Shown: positions 54,573 to 63,513, numbered from the stretch's first letter. The stretch: 64,000 nt of DNA from Candidatus Sulfurimonas baltica (GCF_015265455.1 NZ_CP054492.1:2356001-2420000); one strand, 5' to 3'. The notes: generated from the sequence alone by a model not told the origin. Numbers and translations: made by a program.

Positions 54573-55340
54573 ATGGTAAAAGTTGGTGTTTTTGGTGCAA
54601 ATGGTAGAGTTGGAAAACTAATAATAGATGATTTAAAACTTACTAGTGACATAAGTCTTAGTTCCGTATATGTACGTAATAACTTAAATTTCACTATTGA
54701 CCCTTCTGTTTTAGTAACCACAGATATCAAATCATTTTTGAATGGGTGTGATATTATTATAGATTTTTCTCTCCCTGAGGCCTGTGAAACACTCCTTGAA
54801 GAGTGCCTAAAAACACCAAAGCCATTAGTAATAGGCACTACTGGGTTAAGTGCTCATCAATTAAATCTTCTAAAACAAGCAAGTGAAAAAATGCCTGTTT
54901 TATACGCTACCAATATGTCTTTAGGAGTAGCACTTTTAAATAAACTTGTCTATCAGGCATCCGCTGCACTTGATGGTTTTGATATTGAAATAGTTGAGAT
55001 GCATCATAAGCATAAAAAAGATGCTCCAAGTGGTACTGCGCTAACTTTGGGTGAGTCTGCGGCTCGTGGTCGTGGTCTTGATTTAGACAAAGTTCGAGTC
55101 AGTGGAAGAGATGGTAACATTGGTGAGCGAAGTGAAGATGAAATAGCCGTTATGGCACTTAGGGGTGGAGATATTGTTGGTCGTCATACGGTTGGATTTT
55201 ACAATGATGGTGAATTTATAGAACTAAACCACACAGCAACCTCAAGGAATACATTTTCAAAAGGTGCAATCAGAGCTGCTACCTGGCTAGCAGACAAGAA
55301 AGCAGGGCTTTACTCAATTTCTGATTGTTTAGAGTTGTAA
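54573..55340 (+). CDS. dapB: 4-hydroxy-tetrahydrodipicolinate reductase
   Basis: 255 residues. [14 protein letters not shown] (nucleotide loop), [20 protein letters not shown] and [16 protein letters not shown] (catalytic His and Lys) are the DapB signatures. It acts in lysine and peptidoglycan diaminopimelate synthesis. It follows trxB by 24 bp. Confidence 0.96.
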   Translation: MVKVGVFGANGRVGKLIIDDLKLTSDISLSSVYVRNNLNFTIDPSVLVTTDIKSFLNGCDIIIDFSLPEACETLLEECLKTPKPLVIGTTGLSAHQLNLLKQASEKMPVLYATNMSLGVALLNKLVYQASAALDGFDIEIVEMHHKHKKDAPSGTALTLGESAARGRGLDLDKVRVSGRDGNIGERSEDEIAVMALRGGDIVGRHTVGFYNDGEFIELNHTATSRNTFSKGAIRAATWLADKKAGLYSISDCLEL

Positions 55341-55368
55341 AATCAACAAAGTTTTACCTTTGGTTCAG

Positions 55369-55396
55369 TATAATTCCATAATTATTTTTCTAGGAG
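55369..55396 (+). promoter_or_regulatory. purF promoter and ribosome site
   Basis: TATAAT at 55369-55374 lies about 29 bp before the GTG at 55403, and AGGAG is at 55392-55396. Spacing decides for GTG rather than the overlapping ATG at 55401, which is in another frame. Confidence 0.55.
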
Positions 55397-55402
55397 AAAA
55401 AT

Positions 55403-56758
55403 GTGCGAGAAGATATTAATGAGAAATGTGCTGTTGTTGGGATTTTTGGTCATGAAGAGGCTTCTAAGTTAGCTTATTTTTCACTACATGCTCTTCAACA
55501 TCGTGGTCAAGAAGCAGCTGGCATAAGCTCTTCTGATGGAGAGAAACTTCATACTATCAAGAAACGTGGTTTAGTTATGCGTGTTTTTGATGAGGCTAAA
55601 TTAAAAACTCTTAGTGGCTCTAGCGCAATAGGTCATACCCGCTATTCAACAGCGGGGGATGACTCTATACTTGATGCACAGCCCGTCTTTGCAAGATATG
55701 ATCTAGGTGAGATGGCAATTGTTCATAATGGAAATTTAACCAATGCAGAAGAAGTTCGTAATAAACTTATTGAAAAAGGTGCAATTTTTCAAACATTTAT
55801 GGACACAGAAAATCTTATTCATCTTATAGCCAAAAGTGAAAAAAAGAAACTCCTAGATAGAATTATAGATGCTGTTGGGAGAATAGAGGGTGCTTTTTCA
55901 CTTGTATTTTTAAGCAGGACAAAAATGTTCGCAATGCGAGACCGCTTTGGATTTCGTCCATTAAGTCTAGGAAAATTACCAAATGGTGGCTACATAGTAG
56001 CAAGTGAGAGCTGTGCTTTTGATCTTGTCAGCGCTGAATTTGTAAGAGATGTTGAGCCAGGTGAACTTTTAATTTTCGAAGACGGCAAAGAGCCAAAAAG
56101 TATAAAAGTTTTTGAGCCAACTCCTAAACACTGTATTTTTGAGTATGTATATTTTGCTAGACCCGATTCTAAAGTTTTTGGTCAATCGGTTTATCAAACT
56201 AGAAAAAACATGGGAAAAGAACTTGCACATATCAAACCGGTTGAGGCTGATATAGTTATACCTGTACCAGATGGTGGTGTTCCTGCCGCTATTGGTTATG
56301 CGCAGGAGAGTGGGATACCATATGAAATGGGCATAATGAGAAATCATTATATTGGCCGTACATTTATTGAACCTACACAAGAGATGCGTGACTTAAAAGT
56401 AAAAATGAAACTTTCACCCATGACAGATATAATTAAAGGCAAAAGAGTAATTGTTGTTGATGACTCGATTGTGCGTGGAACAACATCAAAAAGAATTGTC
56501 AGGATGCTAAAAGAAGCAGGTGCGATAGAGGTTCATATGAGAGTTTCTTCTCCTCCAACAACTGACCCTTGCTATTATGGAGTAGATACACCAAATAAAG
56601 ATAAGCTCATTGCAGCAAATATGACTATAGATGAAATATGTAAGTTTATAGAAGCTGACTCACTAGCTTATTTAGATGGTCCAGCTCTTTTAAGAAGTGT
56701 AAACACCAAAGAAGACAACTACTGTACAGCTTGTTTTACTGGCGATTACATAGTTTAG
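55403..56758 (+). CDS. purF: Amidophosphoribosyltransferase
   Basis: 451 residues. Cys9 in EKCAVVGIFGH is the glutaminase nucleophile, so an eight-residue propeptide is removed. LQHRGQEAAGI, GHTRYSTAG, HNGNLTN and the PRPP loop VIVVDDSIVRGTTSKRIV are present. Cysteines near the C terminus (CYYGVDTP, YCTACFTGDY) fit the Fe-S-containing Bacillus-type enzyme. It makes phosphoribosylamine, the first purine step. The start is GTG, six bases after AGGAG. Confidence 0.96.
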   Translation: MREDINEKCAVVGIFGHEEASKLAYFSLHALQHRGQEAAGISSSDGEKLHTIKKRGLVMRVFDEAKLKTLSGSSAIGHTRYSTAGDDSILDAQPVFARYDLGEMAIVHNGNLTNAEEVRNKLIEKGAIFQTFMDTENLIHLIAKSEKKKLLDRIIDAVGRIEGAFSLVFLSRTKMFAMRDRFGFRPLSLGKLPNGGYIVASESCAFDLVSAEFVRDVEPGELLIFEDGKEPKSIKVFEPTPKHCIFEYVYFARPDSKVFGQSVYQTRKNMGKELAHIKPVEADIVIPVPDGGVPAAIGYAQESGIPYEMGIMRNHYIGRTFIEPTQEMRDLKVKMKLSPMTDIIKGKRVIVVDDSIVRGTTSKRIVRMLKEAGAIEVHMRVSSPPTTDPCYYGVDTPNKDKLIAANMTIDEICKFIEADSLAYLDGPALLRSVNTKEDNYCTACFTGDYIV

Positions 56759-56763
56759 AGTTT

Positions 56764-57723
56764 ATGAATCAGATTTATACCTTTGGCAACTACTTAAAAT
56801 CTAAGTTTAATAGCAGAATCTACAAAGTTGGTATTAACATCTCTGGCTTCACATGTCCGAATATAGATGGAACAGTTGCCAAGGGTGGCTGTACTTTTTG
56901 TGAAAACGATTCCTTTAGTGCAAGCAGTGGTGAAACACAGGAGCTAAAAGGTTTTTATCTAAATCTAGCTTCAAAAGATAACCCAAACCTTCAAAAACAG
57001 CTTGAACAACTTGAATATCAGTATAACGCAATCAGCAAAAAACAAGCAAACGAATATGGTGCCGAAAAATTTCTCGTATATTTTCAATCTTTTACAAATA
57101 CATATGCCCCTTTTGAAACACTAAAAACACTTTACGACAAAGCCCTCTCGTTTGAAAATGTAGTAGGACTAAGTATTGGTACTCGCTCTGACAGTATTAC
57201 AGAAGAAACACTTGATTATCTCGTAGAGCTAAACAAAGATAAAGAGATATGGATTGAGTTTGGAATTCAATCTGTATATGACGAAACATTAGAGAAGATA
57301 AATCGTGGTCATAGTAGCAATAATGTTAAAGAGTGGATTTTAAAATCAAAACAAAAGGGTCTAAATGTTTGTGGACATCTTATCTTTGGATTGCCTGATG
57401 AAACTAAAGAGATGATGCTTGAGACCTCAAAAGCTGCTTATGAATGGGGTATAGATTCTGTTAAATACCACCCGCTGTACGTGGTTAAAAAAACTGCTTT
57501 AGCAAATGATTTTATTAAGGGGAAATTTACTCCAATTAGTGAAGATGATTATCTTGATGTTTTAGTTAAATCAATTAAAATGAAACCTGAACATGTGTCA
57601 GTACAAAGAGTAACAGCTGGCATTAATGACAACTCTCTACTTTCACCAGATTGGTGCAGAGACAAAAATACTCAAATTAAAAATATAAATAGAGCGCTTA
57701 AGCCTTTAAATCTTAAATATTAG
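56764..57723 (+). CDS. Radical SAM protein of the TIGR01212 (YhcC-like) type
   Basis: 319 residues from ATG 56764, five bases after the purF stop; a longer frame into purF is not needed. The cluster motif reads CPNIDGTVAKGGCTFC (C-x12-C-x2-C spacing). FGIQSVYDETLEKINRGH and HLIFGLPDETKEMMLE follow. The family is widespread and related to elongator-protein 3-like enzymes; its substrate is not established. Confidence 0.85.
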   Translation: MNQIYTFGNYLKSKFNSRIYKVGINISGFTCPNIDGTVAKGGCTFCENDSFSASSGETQELKGFYLNLASKDNPNLQKQLEQLEYQYNAISKKQANEYGAEKFLVYFQSFTNTYAPFETLKTLYDKALSFENVVGLSIGTRSDSITEETLDYLVELNKDKEIWIEFGIQSVYDETLEKINRGHSSNNVKEWILKSKQKGLNVCGHLIFGLPDETKEMMLETSKAAYEWGIDSVKYHPLYVVKKTALANDFIKGKFTPISEDDYLDVLVKSIKMKPEHVSVQRVTAGINDNSLLSPDWCRDKNTQIKNINRALKPLNLKY

Positions 57724-58268
57724 TGCGCATAAATTTTTGTAAACTGTGACGTACTTCTAAAGTATGGTGGATAATCTAAATATACTCTAAACTCTCTAGC
57801 TTCACCAGCCTTTAAATTTTTAGCAACTATAAATTCTTCTTTCACTTGCTGAGGCTTGTATAATACACCTGCCCCTCCTGAGAAAAAATCAAAAAAACCA
57901 CTAGGGCTGAAAAATGAACCTGCCTTTACATTTCCTGTTACATGACCTTTATTGACAAGCTTTATTTCAAAAATCACTTCACCAACTTCATGCTTACCCT
58001 CATTTTTAACTATGCCACTATACATAATTTTTTCGCTACTCAGCATTCTTTTGTTGTCCAACCTGTATAGTTTTACAATTTTTGTATACTTGTCAACTGC
58101 CACAACTGAAAATCCGGCTAAAAGTACTGAAATAAGAGATGCGGATATAATCATAGGGAATCTTAACTTTGATTGATCCTGTTTAAATGCAGCATACACA
58201 CCACTCAAAAATATCAAAAATATCAAAGATAAAACAATAAAATGCCAATAGTTAAACAGAGTAATCAT
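57720..58268 (-). CDS. DUF2393 membrane protein 1
   Basis: 182 residues. Two N-terminal helices (about 7-26 and 37-55) precede an Ig-like beta domain with GEVIFEIKLVNKGHV and KAGEAREFRVYLDYP. This is the DUF2393 pattern, seen in Campylobacterota. The stop overlaps the radical SAM stop (convergent), and the start overlaps the next DUF2393 gene by 4 bp, so the two form a co-translated pair of envelope proteins. Function unknown. Confidence 0.75.
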   Translation of the reverse strand: MITLFNYWHFIVLSLIFLIFLSGVYAAFKQDQSKLRFPMIISASLISVLLAGFSVVAVDKYTKIVKLYRLDNKRMLSSEKIMYSGIVKNEGKHEVGEVIFEIKLVNKGHVTGNVKAGSFFSPSGFFDFFSGGAGVLYKPQQVKEEFIVAKNLKAGEAREFRVYLDYPPYFRSTSQFTKIYAH

Positions 58269-58777
58269 CTGCAGGTTGCCTCCACCGAAATATTGTAATC
58301 ATTTGAATAAGTAAAAGGCTCCAATATAATTTTCAATTCTCTCTCTTCACCTTTTAAAATATCATACTCTAAAATCGACATTTTCATCAATGGCTTAAAT
58401 GTAAATATATAATCCTTTATGGAATTGCCACTTACTTTATATGCGCTAGCGCTTATTTTACAATTTACAAAATCAAAATTTGAGTTATTTTTAACTGTTG
58501 CATAAACAACTACTGCTTGAGAAAAGGTTAATTTTTTTTGGCTAATAAATGAAGTGACATTGCTGAACAAATATTCGTGCATTTTAGAATAACCCAAAGT
58601 TGACCCAACTAGAAGTATAAAAAAAGCTAAAGAAATTAAAACAATTGCTTTAGTAGCTTTCTTTCTTAAAATCAAACCTAATATGAAAAGAAGTATAAAA
58701 AGTGCAAAAATCACACTAAATAGAATGTAATCATATATGATTAATTCATCTATAAAAGTGTTTATCATGCTATTCAT
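58265..58777 (-). CDS. DUF2393 membrane protein 2
   Basis: 170 residues. The same plan as its neighbour: two helices (about 15-36 and 43-62), then a beta domain with VVVYATVKNNSNFDFVNCKI and GEERELKIILEPF. It is homologous to the 57720-58268 product at low identity, so an old tandem duplication is likely. It lies 3 bp downstream of hisIE. Confidence 0.75.
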   Translation of the reverse strand: MNSMINTFIDELIIYDYILFSVIFALFILLFILGLILRKKATKAIVLISLAFFILLVGSTLGYSKMHEYLFSNVTSFISQKKLTFSQAVVVYATVKNNSNFDFVNCKISASAYKVSGNSIKDYIFTFKPLMKMSILEYDILKGEERELKIILEPFTYSNDYNISVEATCR

Positions 58778-58780
58778 AGT

Positions 58781-59461
58781 CTATTTATTTCTCGAGTTTT
58801 TTTCAAATATACCACTCATGTTAAATCTTCTAGCGAGTTCTTGTTTTATTCTATCTGGAGATATATTTTTAGCAGCTAGTGCGACTAACATATGGTAAGT
58901 TAAATCTGCTGCTTCATATATCATCTCTTTCTCATCATTATCTTTATATGCAAAACTAAACTCACCAGCTTCTTCTACAACCTTTTTCAAAATCGTATTT
59001 TCACCTTTGCTCAAAAGTTTTGCAGTCCATGACGATTCAGGGTCTGCGTTTTTACGCTCCTGGATTGTATGATAAAGTGTGTCTATTACTCCGTAAAGAG
59101 CTTCACTGCTCACTACAACTTCAGAGTTTGCTTCACCTGATTCAAGTTCAGTAAAAAAACAAGAACGACGACCAGTATGACAAGCCACTCCCTCTTGAGT
59201 CACTTTTATAAGAAGAGTGTCACTGTCGCAGTCAATATTAAAAGAGTGTATCTTTTGAATATGTCCACTGCTCTCGCCTTTTTTCCAAATACGCTGTTTT
59301 GAACGGGAGAAGTAGTGTGCTATTTTTGTTGTGAGGGAGAGTTCTAAGGCTTCTTTGTTCATATAAGCCATCATTAGAACTTCGTTATTTTGTATGTCCT
59401 GAACTATTACTGGCAGAAGATCACTCTTTTGCCAGTCAACTCTATTTACTATCTCCTGCAT
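58781..59461 (-). CDS. hisIE: Bifunctional phosphoribosyl-AMP cyclohydrolase / phosphoribosyl-ATP pyrophosphatase
   Basis: 226 residues. The cyclohydrolase half (1-125) has MMAYMNKEAL, WKKGESSGH, DCDSDTLLI and CHTGRRSCFF (zinc ligands). The pyrophosphatase half (about 130-220) has EEAGEFSFAYKDNDEKEMIYEAADLTYHMLVAL. It performs steps 2 and 3 of histidine synthesis. It lies 2 bp after the SPFH gene stop. Confidence 0.95.
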   Translation of the reverse strand: MQEIVNRVDWQKSDLLPVIVQDIQNNEVLMMAYMNKEALELSLTTKIAHYFSRSKQRIWKKGESSGHIQKIHSFNIDCDSDTLLIKVTQEGVACHTGRRSCFFTELESGEANSEVVVSSEALYGVIDTLYHTIQERKNADPESSWTAKLLSKGENTILKKVVEEAGEFSFAYKDNDEKEMIYEAADLTYHMLVALAAKNISPDRIKQELARRFNMSGIFEKNSRNK

Positions 59462-59463
59462 AT

Positions 59464-60573
59464 CTACTGAGCCGTAGTTCTCTGCTTGGCATCTTTCATA
59501 TCAACCCAAATATTCGGTGTTGAACCGCCAGGTGTCAAGAATATTTTAGCATCTCTGTTCTCTCTAAGAGCATCGTTAAACTGACCTTGAACCTTCATCT
59601 GCTCTAGTTGTAACAACTGAGTAGTTAATGATTTTGAAATAAGAATATTTGCTTTAGCTTTTGCATCTGCTTCAATTGTAACAGCATCCGCAATACCTTG
59701 TGCTTCAATTCTAGCTTTTTGAGCCATACCTTCTGCTTCTGCTGCACGCTTAAAAGCTTCTTGCTTTGCACGTTGAACATCCTGCTCTGCTTTTTGAACC
59801 TCTTGCTTTGCAACTTGAACACGCTCAATCTGCTCTTTTACCTTGCTAGGTAGTCCTATCTCACGAAGTTGCACAGACTGAAGGTCAGCAGGTGAATTTT
59901 TAAGACCTGTTACACTATCTCTAACAGCCTTATCAATCTCTTGAGCTATTTGATTTCTAAGTTGTGGAAGTGATTCTGCATCATATTTACCGACAACATT
60001 ACGAACAACATCTCTTACAACAGGATTAATAATTTTGTCTTCCCAAGAAAATCCCCAGTTAGAGATTGTTTGAGCTGCAAACTGTGAGTTAAGTCTGTAC
60101 TGTACTGTAAGTTCAATAGAGACCGGAAGACCACGTTTATCAAGAACTGTAATCGCAGGCTTAACGTTAATACCAGCTGCATTTCCACCGCTTGCTTCTA
60201 TCTGCGAAGCATAGTTGATAATACGAACTTTTGTATCTACAATGTAAACTTTTTGAATTACTGGGACAATAAAGTGTAATCCAGGAAGAAGTGCTTGATC
60301 TTGGTATTTACCGTTTGTACTTAAAATTCCGCGCTCACCCTCTTGAATAATTGTAAAAGGTTTTGCCAAAACAAGTAAAATAACTACCGCTATTATAAAA
60401 TAGATTATTCCAGATTTAGCACCCATATTAAAATCAAGCTTTGGCATTTGAGGACCACCGCCCCCTCCTCCGCTATTTCCGCTACTAGGCTTTTTAAAAC
60501 CGCCTTCTTCGCTCTTTTTTTTGTTGAAATAGTCATTCATATCTGATGCCATATATATATTCTCTTCTTTCAT
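59464..60573 (-). CDS. SPFH/prohibitin-type membrane protein
   Basis: 369 residues. A hydrophilic Gly-rich N-terminal stretch (about 20-45) precedes one helix (about 53-70), the SPFH domain (about 75-250) and a long Ala/Gln-rich coiled coil (VQVAKQEVQKAEQDVQRAKQEA). It resembles HflK but stands alone, without an hflC partner or protease. SPFH proteins build membrane rings that organise proteases or lipid domains. The start at ATG 60573 has AAGGA upstream; a second ATG at codon 8 is possible. Confidence 0.82.
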   Translation of the reverse strand: MKEENIYMASDMNDYFNKKKSEEGGFKKPSSGNSGGGGGGPQMPKLDFNMGAKSGIIYFIIAVVILLVLAKPFTIIQEGERGILSTNGKYQDQALLPGLHFIVPVIQKVYIVDTKVRIINYASQIEASGGNAAGINVKPAITVLDKRGLPVSIELTVQYRLNSQFAAQTISNWGFSWEDKIINPVVRDVVRNVVGKYDAESLPQLRNQIAQEIDKAVRDSVTGLKNSPADLQSVQLREIGLPSKVKEQIERVQVAKQEVQKAEQDVQRAKQEAFKRAAEAEGMAQKARIEAQGIADAVTIEADAKAKANILISKSLTTQLLQLEQMKVQGQFNDALRENRDAKIFLTPGGSTPNIWVDMKDAKQRTTAQ

Positions 60574-60620
60574 GTAAATTTTCCTTATAAAATTCTGCTT
60601 CTAAAGAAGCAAGCTTTAGT

Positions 60621-60665
60621 CGCCACAGCGGCGCAAGCGAAGTAAAGGAAAATAATTCCCTTTAC
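60621..60665 (-). terminator. Hairpins after ilvE
   Basis: On the minus strand GTAAAGG-N10-CCTTTAC (60642-60665) lies just after the ilvE stop, and a second small CGCC/GGCG hairpin (60621-60633) follows. There is no long T run, so termination is only suggested. Confidence 0.4.
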
Positions 60666-60669
60666 CGAC

Positions 60670-61590
60670 TTAATCAATATATGTTAAATAATGCTCGTAT
60701 TTTTCATTACGACCAAAAACAATATCAAAGTACGAACTTTGTATTTCTTCTGTGTATACACCACGAGAACCGCAACCAATCTCTCTTGCGTCTATCATTC
60801 GAACCGGGGTAATCTCAGCAGCAGTTCCTGTTAAAAATGCCTCATCTGCAATATATACTTCTTCTCTTGTAATACGTCGGCGTTCTACTTTTAAACCCAT
60901 ATTTTCTGCCATCTCTATAACGGTTTTTTGAGTTATTGATTCAAGTGAATTATCATTTGGTGGAGTTATAAGTACACCATTTTTGACCATGAAAAAGCTA
61001 GCTCCGCTTGCTTCTGCAACATAACCTTGATCATCAAGCAGAAGTGCCTCATCATACCCGCAGTCAACAGCTTCGTATTTTGCCATTTGTGAGTTTAAGT
61101 AGTTTGCTGTTGCTTTTGCTTTACCCATGTTTGAGGTATTTGCAGGTCTTGTCATAGAAGCAATCTTAAGCTTAATACCTTTTCTCATACCCTCTTCACC
61201 GAGATAAGCGCCCCACTCCCAAGCAGACATAACAGTCTCAACTGGTGCATTTTTATGATAAACACCCATAACACCGTAACCCAAAAATGCGAAAGGACGA
61301 ATATATACATTGTCTCCTGTAAACTCGTTTTTTCTTACTAACTCTATTTGAGCTTGGTTCATCTCCTCAACAGAGTAAGGGATATCAATAAGAGTCATTT
61401 TAGCAGACTCTTTAAGTCTTTTAGTGTGGTCATTCAAACGAAAAATAGCGTACCCTTTTTCAGTCTTGTAAGCTTTAGTCCCTTCTATTACGCCATTTCC
61501 ATAATGCAAGGTGTGCGACAGTACATGTACTTTAGCATCTTCCCAAGCTACAAACTCACCGTTCATCCAAATATATTTGGCTGCATCCAT
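60670..61590 (-). CDS. ilvE: Branched-chain amino acid aminotransferase
   Basis: 306 residues, fold type IV PLP enzyme. HTLHYGNGVIEGTKAY, SNMGKAKATANYLNSQMAK (PLP Lys), EASGASFFMVKNG and FLTGTAAEITPVR are diagnostic. It interconverts Leu, Ile and Val with their keto acids. The ATG follows a 205-bp AT-rich gap with a direct repeat. Confidence 0.95.
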   Translation of the reverse strand: MDAAKYIWMNGEFVAWEDAKVHVLSHTLHYGNGVIEGTKAYKTEKGYAIFRLNDHTKRLKESAKMTLIDIPYSVEEMNQAQIELVRKNEFTGDNVYIRPFAFLGYGVMGVYHKNAPVETVMSAWEWGAYLGEEGMRKGIKLKIASMTRPANTSNMGKAKATANYLNSQMAKYEAVDCGYDEALLLDDQGYVAEASGASFFMVKNGVLITPPNDNSLESITQKTVIEMAENMGLKVERRRITREEVYIADEAFLTGTAAEITPVRMIDAREIGCGSRGVYTEEIQSSYFDIVFGRNEKYEHYLTYID

Positions 61591-61641
61591 TATTTCTCTC
61601 CAATAATTATTACATTTAAATTATTGACATTCTATCTAAAA

Positions 61642-61691
61642 TGCTGTTTATATTGAGTTAATTGCTATTTTTGTATTGCTGTTTATATTGA
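61642..61691. repeat. 15-bp direct repeat upstream of ilvE
   Basis: TGCTGTTTATATTGA occurs at 61642-61656 and again at 61677-61691, a 35-bp period. It lies about 50-100 bp upstream of ilvE on its promoter side and could be a tandem operator. No regulator is known from the sequence. Confidence 0.5.
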
Positions 61692-61750
61692 ATAATAAAT
61701 TTAATAAACTAAAGTTTTTGGAGTTTAAATTCTGCATGTAGAAAATTTAT

Positions 61751-61768
61751 AGAGCCAAAAGAGGCTCT
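61751..61768 (-). terminator. Terminator after the porin gene
   Basis: AGAGCC-N6-GGCTCT. On the minus strand it is followed by ATAAATTTTCT, just downstream of the porin stop. Confidence 0.6.
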
Positions 61769-61795
61769 AAGAGGAGAGTAAAATTACTGTGTGGT

Positions 61796-63172
61796 TTAGA
61801 AAAAGAATTGAGTAGTTATTTTCATTTTCTCAACATCTTTGTCTCCTGTACTTGCACCGTACTCATCTTTTTGGTACATAAAACCAGCTTTTATTGAGTT
61901 ACCTTTTAAGTACCAGTTAACACCGGCCATTTTTGATGTAAATTTATAATCTTCACCGGCAGCAGAATCTTCAAATTTATCCCAGCTCTCATATCTCACA
62001 AATGGAGCTATATATCCCAACTCTGGCATAACATACTCACTAAGTACATACCAACCAGATGATTTTCCAGTTTCAATATCATCATTATTTTCATCAGAAC
62101 CCCAAGTTTTAACAACATCATCAAATTTGAAGTACTCGCCTTGAATCATAAAGTTTTTATAGTGAGCAGACATCTCAAGGTTGATAAGTTTATTATTTAA
62201 GTCAACCGTTCTAGTGTTCTCATCAGAACCATCAGAAAGTCTTTTTATACCTGTTGCCTTAATGCTAGGAACAGCCCAGTATGCAGCACCAAAAGAGAAG
62301 TGTTTACCTACACCAAAGTATGTTTCTGTTTTTGAAGTCTCTTCCCAGCCGTCAAATGGAGATAATAGAATTTTACCACCGTAGAAAAAGCTTTGTTCAG
62401 TTATCTCTGATGTTTTTTTACCTTTTGCATCTAACAAAGAGGTTTCTTCTGTTGCATCACCAAAAGCCAATTGGTAGTGAACTTTTTTATTTAAATCTCC
62501 ATAAACCTGTGCATTTGTACCACGGCGATTGTGTGAGATAAATTGTGCCGCAGCATCTGCAACTGCAGGGCGGTCATAAGCGATTGTGCGAGCCGATTTT
62601 ATAGTTTCAGTACGTGAAACATCGATTTTTGCGCGGAAAAGTTTAAAGTTTACCAAAGACGAACCGAAAGGTTTTTTGATTTGAACATATGCATCACCAA
62701 CGTTAAATTCATTCTCACCACTTTGTTGGTAATTTGCTTTATCGTTTCTAACGTCCATTACAAAAGAAGTCCATTTGTTAAAACCAGCTGCAACCTCAAA
62801 ACGAACACGACGAAGGTATGCATCATTTATACTTGTGTCAGTTTTTGAAACATCATTATAATCAGTCTCTACATTTTCAAAAGTACCCTGAATACGAACA
62901 CCAGCTTTTAGCCACATGTCAGAATTATCATCTGCTACAAACTTCATATTGATATGTGTTTGTTTACCATAAAGAAAATCAGGAGATTTTTCATCTACAA
63001 TAGTTATTTTGCTAACATTTGATTTACTCTCATTAGTCATTTCAAAAGCTTTACGACCCTCAGCAGGTGTAGTAAACAGTTGACCTTTGTCATCTACATA
63101 AAATTGTGCAGCACTTAAGCTAACTGAACCAATTGCTAAAACCGCCATTGTTGAAAGAACTATTTTTTTCAT
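61796..63172 (-). CDS. Phosphate-selective porin O/P family protein
   Basis: 458 residues. A signal peptide (MKKIVLSTMAVLAIGSVSLSAA) is followed by a short linker and a barrel of alternating amphipathic strands. LRRVRFEVAAGFNKWTSFVMDVRND and VQIKKPFGSSLVNFKLFRAKID are in the style of OprP/OprO. The last residues TTQFFF end in the aromatic needed for barrel insertion. The gene follows pstS on the same strand, separated by a repeat-rich 341-bp gap, so phosphate uptake is a natural role, but similar porins in this phylum are abundant general porins. Confidence 0.78.
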   Translation of the reverse strand: MKKIVLSTMAVLAIGSVSLSAAQFYVDDKGQLFTTPAEGRKAFEMTNESKSNVSKITIVDEKSPDFLYGKQTHINMKFVADDNSDMWLKAGVRIQGTFENVETDYNDVSKTDTSINDAYLRRVRFEVAAGFNKWTSFVMDVRNDKANYQQSGENEFNVGDAYVQIKKPFGSSLVNFKLFRAKIDVSRTETIKSARTIAYDRPAVADAAAQFISHNRRGTNAQVYGDLNKKVHYQLAFGDATEETSLLDAKGKKTSEITEQSFFYGGKILLSPFDGWEETSKTETYFGVGKHFSFGAAYWAVPSIKATGIKRLSDGSDENTRTVDLNNKLINLEMSAHYKNFMIQGEYFKFDDVVKTWGSDENNDDIETGKSSGWYVLSEYVMPELGYIAPFVRYESWDKFEDSAAGEDYKFTSKMAGVNWYLKGNSIKAGFMYQKDEYGASTGDKDVEKMKITTQFFF

Positions 63173-63290
63173 TATTTGTATTTCCCTTGTTTTTTGTTGA
63201 TAGAATTATAAAATAGTTTGGTTACATAATGATTACAGCTATGATACTATAATAAGGTAGTTTTAGAGTAGTGTTTATGAATACATATAA

Positions 63291-63376
63291 AGGAGGATTC
63301 TTGCAATCAGTAGTTACAAGAATCATAGGAGAATACATGTGGTTCTTATAATCAGTAGTTATAAGAACCTTAGGAG
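63291..63376 (+). repeat. Two tandem 45-bp units, each a hairpin with loop TCAGTAG
   Basis: Hairpin 1 (63296-63324) has stem arms GATTCTTGCAA/TTACAAGAATC with one mismatch. Hairpin 2 (63341-63369) has arms GGTTCTTATAA/TTATAAGAACC, a perfect match. Both have the same 7-nt loop TCAGTAG, and each is followed by TAGGAGAA. The period is 45 bp. Stem bases differ between the units but stay paired, which points to an RNA (or cruciform) structure under selection. Confidence 0.7.
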
Positions 63377-63402
63377 AAGAAAATGAAATTTAACTATTGA
63401 AC

Positions 63403-63504
63403 CCTCTGAATAATTAGCTATTAGACTCTGGATCAAGTCCAGAGTGACGGAACTATCGTCATTCCAAGCTTGACTTGGAATCTAGTTTATGAATTAATCA
63501 GAGG
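63403..63504. repeat. 102-bp palindromic REP/MITE-like element
   Basis: Outer arms CCTCTGA (63403-63409) and TCAGAGG (63498-63504) enclose two inner hairpins: CTCTGGA-TCAAG-TCCAGAG (63426-63444) and ATTCCAAG-CTTGA-CTTGGAAT (about 63461-63481). Each inner hairpin is a variant of the same module in opposite orientation, both next to GTGACGG/CGTCATT. It lies right after the pstS stop and could also terminate or process the transcript. Confidence 0.7.
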
Positions 63505-63513
63505 TCTCTATTA

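Larger units (their letters stand above)
63173..63513. other. Repeat-rich gap between pstS and porin gene
   Basis: 341 bp without a credible gene. Next to the porin start it is plain AT-rich promoter-like sequence. It then holds a tandem pair of hairpins (63296-63369) and a 102-bp palindromic element (63403-63504), listed separately. Confidence 0.7.

Noticed and set aside
63296-63369. Tandem 45-bp repeats as a CRISPR remnant
   Set aside because: Only two units, stems not identical, no unique spacers and no cas genes in the window.
63338-63399. Mini-frames MWFL and MKFNY after the two TAGGAGAA boxes
   Set aside because: They look like leader peptides with good ribosome sites, but no gene follows on the plus strand; the repeats are better explained as structured elements.
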